A stretch of DNA of 64,000 bases from Glycine soja. Taxonomy: Eukaryota > Streptophyta > Magnoliopsida > Fabales > Fabaceae. Position numbers and translations under genes: made by a program. The notes under the pieces were generated by a model. It was not told where the DNA came from. It saw nothing but the letters and a program-made list of their open reading frames with translations, and made no database searches. Below are positions 56,140 through 64,000 of this stretch, piece after piece; positions within the stretch are counted from its first letter, which is position 1; each line of letters starts with the position of its first letter. The stretch lies in NCBI RefSeq assembly GCF_004193775.1, contig NC_041002.1:40090038-40154037 (forward strand). Direction: 5' to 3'.

Positions 56140-57430
56140 TGGGTTTGACGAGTCTTTGGAGAATCGACTAGTGATGCGTTCGTCCTAGATTTTGGTGAGA
56201 CTCACCAAGGACGGACCTTGGGTTTGATGAGCTTGAAAGAATCATCAAGGGTAGACCCTGGTGATGGAAGCTTGCTTGTGGGGCTTCTATGGAGGCTGGA
56301 TCTTTGAGCTTCAATGGGATCCTTTAATGGTGATTTTCCACCATGGAGATGCAGCGAAAGACAAAGGAAAATAGGTGAGAGGAGGCGCCATCCATTAAGG
56401 AATAAGCCATGGAAGAAGGAGCTTCACAACCAAGATGAGCCTTGGATAAGAAGCTTGGAGAGGATGCTTCAATGGAGGAAAAGAAAGAGGGAGAGAAAGA
56501 GAGAGGGGGGAGCACGAAATTGAAGGAATAAAAGAGGTAGAGAAGTGGAACTTTGAAGTATGTCTCACAAGACTCTCATTCATCAAAGTTACAACAAGTG
56601 TTACACATGCTTCTATTTATAGACTAGGTAGCTTCCTTGGGAAGCTTTCTTAAGAAAACTTCCTTGAGAAGCTTCTTTGAGAAAGCTTCCTTGAGAAGCT
56701 AGAGTTTAGCTACACACACCCATCTAAAAACTAAGCTCACCTCCTTGAGAAGCTTCCTTGAGAAGCTAGAGCTTAGCTACACACCCCTATAATAGCTAAG
56801 CTCACCCCCATGACAAAAAAACATGAAAATACAAAAAAAATCCTACTACAAAGACTACTCAAAATGCCCTGAAATACATGGCTAAAACCCTATACTACTA
56901 GAATGGCCAAAATACAAGGCCCAGACGAAGGAAATACCTATTCTAATATTTACAAAGATAAGCGGACTCATACTTAGCCCATGGGCTCGAAATCTACCCT
57001 AAGGCTCATGAGAACCCTAGGGCCTTCCCTTGGATCTCTAGCCCAATCTACTTGGAGTCTTCTACCCAATGCCCTTGCGGGGTAGGATTGCATCACCTGG
57101 GTTTTACGAGCCTTTAGAGATGCAAGAATCACCAAGGGTGGACCTTGGGTTTGACAAGCCTTTGGAGAGTCTACCTGCGACGCATCCATCCTGGATTTTG
57201 GCGAGACTCACCAAGGGCGGACCTTGGGTTTGACGAGCCTATTTTTGCGAGCTTCTAGAGAAACAAGACTCACCAAGGGTGGACCTTGGGCTTTCTGAGC
57301 CTTTGGAGAATCGAGGCTCACAAAGGGCGGACCTTGGGTTTTGTAAGCCTATGGAGCTACGACCAAGGACATGCATGTCTTGTGTTTTGTCAAGACTTAC
57401 CGAGGATGGACCTTGGATTTAACAAGCCTC
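56140..57430 (-). repeat. Tat-element 3' region: tandem repeats and LTR-like sequence
   Basis: A unit around actcaccaagggtggacctt followed by gggtttgacgagcctttgga recurs in 56145-56290 (about two units) and 57105-57430 (about five units). Between them is LTR-like sequence read on the minus strand: a TATA-like gtctataaatag near 56620, and a 67-bp direct repeat with cttccttgagaagctagagt (56680-56800). Tandem repeats between pol and 3' LTR are a known habit of plant Tat/Ogre elements. LTR limits not fixed. Confidence 0.55.
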
Positions 57431-57625
57431 TATAGAGTTGACACAAGAAGATTATAAAAGTGAAGGGATGTGTATTTTATGCAGTGTAGTCAATTCAACT
57501 ACAAATTCCCTTCGTTATCCCGGATGTGCCTCATTAAAACCTCTCAAGCCAAAACCCTAATTTTTCTCTTTTGAGACAAAAGACTTGAGTAGGAAAAAGA
57601 ATACAACATCCGATCTTGCAGTAGG

Positions 57626-60287
57626 TCAACTGAAGTAGAACTTCAGATGAGTAGCATTCCATGTTCTTGGAATCACTTTTGACATTTGGATCCTGTAGTT
57701 GGTATGCTCCACTGTCTAGGTTTGGTATAACCCTGAATGGGCCTTCTCAGTTGGGTCCAAGCTTTCCTGCTCACAGATCTTTTCTGGCTTCGCCTCGGAC
57801 TCGACATACGAGATTTCTGGTTGAAAGGCTCGTGGTTGAACCTTTGTATTGTAGCATCTTGATGCTTGGAGCTTGGTAGCTTCTTCTTTGATTCTAGCCA
57901 TCTCTTGGACTTCATCCATTGTCTCTAGTTCTACCCTTATGTTTTCTTCATTTTGTTATTGCTGGAACAACAATCTACTTGTTGGTGGTTCCTCGACTTC
58001 GATAGGATCATGAAATATGTGCCATATATGAGTCGGTAAGGAGTTTCATTGGTCGTTGTCTGGGATGAACAATGATAAGCCCATAGTATATTGGGGAGCT
58101 TCTCCTTCCATAGACCCTTGGACTTTTCGAGTCAAGTGCACTGAGGATAACTTTGTTGGTTGCCTCTGCTTGACCGTTAGTCTGAGGATGTTCGACAGAG
58201 GTGATGAAGTGCTTGATGCCTAACTTTGTCAGGATGTTTTCACAAGCCTGGGTATTGAATTGGGTGCCATTGTTGGTGAAAATGGTGTAAGGGAGGTCGT
58301 ACCTACATATGAGGTGCTTCCAGGTGAACGTCTCAACCTTGTTGGTCGTGATTTCTGGTAGTGGCCTTGTCTCGATCCACTTGGTGAAGTAGTCGATGAT
58401 GACGAGTAAGTATTTGGCTGCTCTTAGAGCTTTTGGGAGTGGTCCCAGTATGTCCATTTTCCCCACATGGCAAAGGGCCAAGGGGAGCTCAAGCTGTGAA
58501 GATTGTTAGGAGGGGTGTATGGCACGTCTGCAAACTCTTGGCATCTTCTGCACTTCCTGGTGAAGTTGAGGGCGTCGGCCTTGAGTGTTTGCCAATAGTA
58601 GCCGGCTCTCACCACTTTGGTGGTAAGGAAGTGCCCCCGGTGTGAAGGCCGTAGATCCCTTCATGAACTTTTCTCATGACAAAATCTGCCTGTTGGTTGT
58701 TCAGGCATTTGAGTAAGGGTGTTTTCAACCCTTTTTTGAATAGATCACCATCAAAGATGGTGTAATAGCAGCCCTTCCATTTCAGGTGTCGGGCTTCATT
58801 CTCGTCTGGTGGCGACACCCCCTGAATTAGGAAATTCTTGTAGCGGGTCGTCCAGTTTGGCGCCTCCTTTTCTCCAACCATAACTTCTTTAGTGTCAATG
58901 GTGGGAGTTTGGAGCATCTCTTGGATGATAGTCTTGAGGTGCCCAGCCTTTTTGGTGCTGGCCAACTTGAAGAGCAGGTCTACCCTGGTGTTGTTATCCC
59001 TAGGTATGTAGTACATCTCAAAGCATTCGAAGTTGTCAATGAGAGTTTTTGGCGATGTGATAGTACTTAAGCAACACTGTTTCCTTTGTCTAGTATCTGT
59101 TGGCAACCTATCCCTAGGCAAGTTGGGAGTTTTTGTAGCTTCTTGGCTTTGACTTCTCTTGCTAGTTTTAAACCTACAATAAACGCCTCATACTTAGCGT
59201 GATTGTTTGAGGCTTTGAAGTTGAGCTTGAGGGGTTGCTCTAGAGCGACATTGTCAGGGCCTTTAAGGATGATCCTGCCCCGCTCACCCTCACATTAGAC
59301 GCACTATCAACGTAGAGGCTTTACTAGTCTGGGGTGGTTTGGTCATTTTTAGAAAATTCTGCCATGAATTGTCGGGGTTTGTACTGGAGGTCAAACTGTG
59401 AAAGTTCTACAAAGCAGGCTACCATTCTTCCTGCTAATTTAGGCTTTTGCAAAACCTGCTTAATAGGGTAGTTTGTCTTGACTACCACTGAGTGACTCTG
59501 AAAGTATGACCTTAGACGTTGGACTGAGGTAATGAGTGCTAGTGCCACCTTCTCTATCATTTGGTAGTGTTTCTCATTGTCATGGAGTATACGGCTGGTG
59601 AAGTAGATGGGAAGTTGGTGCTTCCCTTCCTCTTGTATGAGGGCTGAGCAAACGGCTTCCTCAGCTATTGAAAGATATAGGAGTTGGGGTACTCTTGGCT
59701 TGAGTCAACTCATGACTGGTGGTGTTGCAATGGTCTTCTTGATGGCTAAAAAGGCTTTTTTATAGGTCTCGTCCCATAGGAATGACTCAGTTTTCTTGAG
59801 CAGTTTGTAAAATGGATTCGTTTTTTCGATGAGCTTTGAGAGGAACCTGGACAAGGATTATAGTCTATCATTTAGCTTCTGGACATCTTGGATGTTGGTA
59901 GGGTTGTACATCTCCAGTATGACTGTGCATTCGTCGGGGTTGGCTTTTATTCCTTGGTGTGTGATTATAAAGCCTAGAAACTTGCCTCCACCGACTTTGA
60001 AGGTGCATTTTTCTGGGTTGAGGTACATGTCATATTTGCAGATTTCTCTGAATACCTCTTCCAGGTCTGCCATATGATGAGCTATACTATGGGATTTGAT
60101 CACCATTTTGTCGACGTAGACATCAACATTTCATCCAATTTGCTGTTTGAAAACCCAATCCATCAATCTTTGATATGTAGGGCCTGCATTTTTTAGGCCA
60201 AAAGGCATGGCCTTGTAGCAAAAGTTGACATGTTTAGTGATGAATGTTGTTTTCTCCTCATCTGGAGTGTGCATCCAAATCTGGTTA
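57626..60287 (-). pseudogene. Ty3-gypsy (Tat lineage) pol, decayed
   Basis: Minus order from 60287: RT (MPFGLKNAGPTYQRLMDWVF, then VYVDKMVIKS and LNPEKCTFKVGGGKFLGF), RNase H (about 59320-59560), a second archaeal-type RNase H (LNFKASNNHAKYEAFIVGL and IPRDNNTRVDLL, about 58950-59250), integrase zinc region (CRRCQEFADV), integrase core (DYFTKWIETRPLPEI...HPQTNGQAEATNK) and C-terminus ending NATHLKFYFS and a stop at 57626-57628. The double RNase H marks the Tat lineage. Several frameshifts and stops. Truncated at 60287 by the Athila-like insertion; gag, protease and the first half of RT are not in the window. Confidence 0.88.
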
Positions 60288-60792
60288 TGTTAATGGTTTG
60301 GCAAGTATACCAAATATTCAAGTAGTAAAGACTCGGAAGTTCAAGTGTTGATTTCCACAGGGACTTTATTTTGTACTTGCGTTGGATAATTTCCAATTTA
60401 TAAGAGGAAAAGAAAAGATGAGGTAAAAGATGAGCAAAAAGAACGATAACTGAATAGTAGATATCAGTAGACAAAGGAAATAATAGAAGACAAAAGAATT
60501 AATAGGGAATTCATGAAATGAGAATGTTAGGACCTAGCATGCCTTATTTGGTCTCGCTTAGCGGTTTGGTCTCGCTAAGCACATGGTTCAGGCTTAGCGA
60601 GACATCACTTTTTGAACCTTCATAATTTTCTTCTTTTTACCTGAAATTGAAGTGAAATTTACATTAAATTCAATAGGAAGGCTTCTACTAAGCACAAATG
60701 AAAACTAAACTACAAATATTTACAATCCTACCAAATTTACAAAGAAAGAACAAATCACTTGTCCTCAAATTAGTCATAAAAGACGACTAACA
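60288..60792 (-). repeat. 3' LTR of the Athila-like element
   Basis: Bounded by TGTTAATGG and GACTAACA on the plus strand. Includes a short gcttagcgagac cluster (60550-60605), the same motif as at the other end of the element. Confidence 0.7.
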
Positions 60793-62168
60793 AACTCCCC
60801 CAAATTTACAGTTTTGCTTGTCCTCAAGCAAAGAAAGAACATATCACTTGTCCTCAAATGACAAGCTCACAGTGGTTATTTAAAAACAATGTTTGTTCCA
60901 AAGAATTCAATCACATGACATGAATGACAATCAATGCTTCAATCAACAGCTTCTCACAAGACATGCAGCTTTTCAAATATGTGAACATGATTATTAAGAA
61001 ACACAATTGAAATAAGCTAGTAAGAATGACAGAAATCAAGGAAGGATCATCACCCAAAGCCTCACGGTCACTGTTTCACTCAAGCACAAGTGTTTAGGTT
61101 ATCTATCAATCAACAACCAACATAAGTCTCAATCTTTGCACTTCATCTCATATGATACAGTCAAGAACACACAAACTGAATTCGAAGGACTTTACTAGGC
61201 TTGTAATGAGGTTGGGCTGCCACAAATCATGATTTTTCTAGGATGCAAAAGCTTAGGTTCTAGGAGAGCATTCATCCTTATATCAACTTTTTTCTTTTTA
61301 TTCCAGCTCTATTACTTGCCTTTCCGCACTTAACTTTTCTTTTTCTTAATTAGCGGCACACACACTTTTATTTTATACTTACAGTTTTTTTTAGATACTT
61401 GCTGCTTATTAGCTGACTATGTGTGCTACTATTTTCTTACCATTACAAGCTTTCACCCCATAATTCCCCCAAATTTGGGCAAATTTGCTTTGAACCAAAA
61501 TTTCCTTTTATGAATGATGCTCTCCTACAACCTAAGAGAAGGTAGAAGGAGATAAACTGTACAGGCTCAAGGTTCAATCAAACAATCATACTTTTAACTC
61601 AAAATGGGTGCAAGGGATAAATCAATCATGCACAAGGTAAGCTTTTTAGCTAAGTGGCTATCTTTAATCAAAACATGGCCTTCATCATCTTCAATTTCAT
61701 GCATTCATTCCATATTCAGAGATTCATGCAAAAACCATTACTTAACATTAGTCGTTCTCTCATAATTAAAGATCACACTCTCACCGGGTTGCGGCTAATG
61801 CGTTCCTTCACAATCAACTTGACAAACCAACTAACATTTTCAATCATGATCCTAATTCCATGTTCTTTCTCTTCTAATGACTGCATGCTCATTCAAGGCA
61901 TATGATCCACGCATTTCAATTCACTCACATCATAGAATTGATCAATTCAAACCAATCACAAACACTGAATTCCAAAATCAAGCATCAACCACTGGATAAT
62001 AAAAATGCACTGCTCAATCAAGCTTTATACAAGCTATCAACCAAATAAAAACTATAAACTAAAATTTAAAAGCTGAAACATAAACATAAATCTAAATTAT
62101 CAAATGTACTAAAGACGAAATAATAATAAAAATGTTCAAAAAGCAGGGAAATAAAAATCCTGATCCTG
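60793..62168 (-). other. Non-coding 3' tract of the Athila-like element
   Basis: Begins with the polypurine context next to the LTR. No reading frame recognised. cttgtcctcaa occurs several times near 60760-60865. Confidence 0.5.
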
Positions 62169-63620
62169 TCAATGATCTTGTGCATGCTCATTCAGGTCCA
62201 GTGCTGGTGCAGATGATGGATCCTGAGAAAGAGGCAGGTCTGACATTGGTACAGATGGCTCAGGTTGAGGAGATATAGCTAGATCAGCCTAAAAAATAAA
62301 GGGCTCTGATGGAGAGGGCTCTAATGCTGTAACATCCTCCTGAACCTGTACAACAACTGAATCAGGCTCTAAAGTGAATGGCTCAGGAGGTGTAGGCTCT
62401 GCAGCCTCTGGAATGTCCTTCTGCTGATCCTGCTGAGGCTCCTGGGCTGTGGAGGCCTCACCCCCTCCCAAAGGAGAAGGCTAGACTCCTGGCCAGGCCA
62501 CCTGCTGAATAAATTCTTCAATGCTTATAACTGGCCGCTAGTGGACCACATTCTGCAAGCTCTACATGATCAGGAGCAGGCCCTGATGCAGGCTCTGCAA
62601 CATAGAAAAGAATGGCTCGGAGCTCTAAGAAGAAGGATCCGGAAGAACTGGAGTTGCTGGTGCTGGAGGGAGAGGAGAGGTAGAAGGAGCTGATGTAGAA
62701 GGAGCTGAGGTAAGAGGAGTTGAAGTAAATGGTGCCTCAGATCCTCTGGCCCTAGATTTGCGGGTTCCCCGAAAAGTGACCGAAGGGTCATCCAGGTTAC
62801 AACAATTCTTTTTAATATAAGCCAAATTAATGGCTAGGCTCAGGGATTCAAAGGTTATAGAATTAGATGTGACTACTTAGGCCTTGCATAAAGCAATAAT
62901 AAGGGCTGGAAAACCTAGCCTCGAGGAGTCATGTTGTGCGATGAGAGAAATCTGACCTGAGATGAGGGATCCCAAGTTCATATTCATCTGCATTACAAGC
63001 CCGTAGATTAATTTAGCCCTATCCGAAGTAATATCTGAAGTATGAGATGTTAGGGCTAAGTTAGAAAAAGATAGAAGACTCTAGGTTTAGGCCAGAGTAG
63101 TAAGATTCTTCCTCAAAATCTTTAGAGGCAGCCCGTCTGCATTCAGCTCAAATCCCCTCCCAGGGATACATAGATGGGCTGCAAGCTCTTGAGGATCTGG
63201 CCTCAACTTGCAAAACCTGGAGTAAGAGGGCAAGCTCTCCCCTTCCTTGATGACCACTGGTGTCTTCAAAAAGGTGTTGAGGGCGTCATCATCAAATTTA
63301 ATTAGGTGCCCTTGCACCCTCACCTGCTTTGGTGATTTATCTTCAAGGTCATAAAGGTTGGCATAGAATTTGTTCACTAATGCCACGTTAATGCTCCCTT
63401 CAGAGAAGTTAGTGACCTCCTTATGCCAATTCCTCCACTCAATTTCTCTCCTGAATTCATCAAATTCTGTAATGTACAACTTCACATTCCTTTCTGGAAG
63501 GATCTTCCGGCCAAGGACATTGTCTATGTAGCGGTCCCAGGCATCTTGGGATACAAATCTTGATCTATCATACCTAGCCTGGGACACTAAAGCTGTTGCT
63601 TTTCTCTTACGGGAAGCCAT
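62169..63620 (-). pseudogene. "Putative plant transposon protein" ORF, stops only
   Basis: Starts MASRKRKATALVSQARYDRS. The conserved block DRYIDNVLGRKILPERNVKL and VALVNKFYANLYD...RVQGHLIKFDDDALNTFL matches the plant transposon-protein domain found in legume Athila/Ogre-type elements. Downstream is a Pro/Ser/Thr-rich tail with PLTSAPSTSAPSTSPLPPAP, ending at TGA (62169-62171). All 484 codons stay in one frame with no indel, yet about eight stops interrupt it, each at a position where the neighbouring sense codon would be Gln or Trp. Function of the domain is unknown. Confidence 0.75.
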
Positions 63621-63699
63621 CTACAAAACAAAAGAATCATAAGACAAGATTAGACAAGATTTATTCAAAGTGAAAAGCAGAAAATAAAACTGAAAATAA

Positions 63700-63970
63700 G
63701 GCTGGGCGCTTAGCGCGCCTTCTGAAATTTTACTCATGAGCTAAGCGGGATAGCCACGCGCTTAGCGATTGAACACAAAAAGACTTTTTTCTGCAGAATA
63801 GGCTTAGCGAGCAGACTCGCTAAGCCTAATTCCGAATTTTTAAAGACAGAAAGGGATTTGCGCTTAGCACGGCACGGTGCACTTAGCACGACTACTCTAT
63901 TGGACATCACTGGCTTAGCAAGCAATTCCAAGAAATATAAAAACAGAGAGGTAATTGCACTTAGCGTGAC
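63700..63970. repeat. CTTAGCG / CGCTAAGC motif cluster
   Basis: About eight to ten degenerate copies of cttagc(g/a) or its inverse, including gcgcttagcgcgcc and cagactcgctaagcc, in the leader upstream of the minus-strand ORF. Confidence 0.6.
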
Positions 63971-64000
63971 AGCCCCTCTGAGAGGCCTTTTCGTGCCCCC

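Larger units (their letters stand above)
60288..64000 (-). mobile_element. Athila-like LTR element, 3' portion (continues beyond window)
   Basis: 3' LTR 60288-60792 (TG...CA, 505 bp). The adjacent minus-strand sequence gaggacaagcaaaactgtaa then atttgggggagtt is the Athila-type polypurine context. The element cuts the Tat RT frame exactly at 60287. Upstream lie about 1.35 kb of non-coding tract (60793-62168), one long broken frame, and a CTTAGCG-rich leader. The 5' LTR should lie past 64000. Confidence 0.7.

Overview
This is plant nuclear DNA, almost certainly from a legume and most likely soybean (Glycine). The reasons are AT-rich, intron-rich genes with GT-AG splicing, Sirevirus-type copia LTRs full of GTAATCGATTAC palindromes, a CACTA element with CACTACTACAAAAA ends, and Tat- and Athila-type gypsy elements. 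The species call is inference; I could not search a database.

Host genes are few. A complete 10-exon zinc alcohol-dehydrogenase-like gene (275-7550, +, 400 codons) opens the window; I found no lesion in it. A chloroplast adenylate-type mitochondrial-carrier-family gene (14591-18453, -) is a pseudogene: no N-terminal exon, a TGA in an exon, and a Pro-to-His change in its third signature motif. A class 3 lipase gene (45319-54346, -) survives as three scattered exons. About 7.4 kb of nested transposons lies in one intron, and expected coding sequence is missing between the last two exons. A HIPP-type (heavy-metal-associated) gene fragment sits inside a large inverted-repeat element (18516-19768).

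The rest is a layered transposon landscape. 8382-13100 is a young copia element with 308-bp LTRs and a perfect TTGGT duplication. 15204-15887 is a fold-back Mutator-like MITE with a perfect 9-bp duplication. 19769-21122 is a nearly gutless copia remnant. 22477-26738 is an older copia (duplication AAACA) inside an even older LTR element (about 21541-28242). 28300-29045 is a LINE RNase H remnant. 32526-40845 is an internally deleted gypsy-type element whose 5' LTR was hit by an unusual Sirevirus copy (32633-39422). 47649-48790 is a solo Sirevirus LTR (duplication GTTAT). 48808-53371 is a non-autonomous CACTA element (duplication TGC) carrying another Sirevirus LTR and a captured gene fragment. 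57626-60287 is a decayed Tat-lineage gypsy pol, cut by an Athila-like element (60288 to beyond the window).

The two most unusual observations concern the Sirevirus family. (1) The 32633-39422 copy is a giant palindrome: an inverted LTR on the left and a direct LTR on the right, both outer ends being the U5 end of the LTR, and the whole flanked by a perfect 5-bp duplication. It therefore appears to have been inserted by integrase in a rearranged, U5-to-U5 form. (2) Sirevirus LTRs in three different sequence contexts carry GTAATCGATTAC palindromes in pairs whose spacing is always exactly 21 bp, while the 9 bp between them varies freely. This looks like a conserved protein-binding architecture.
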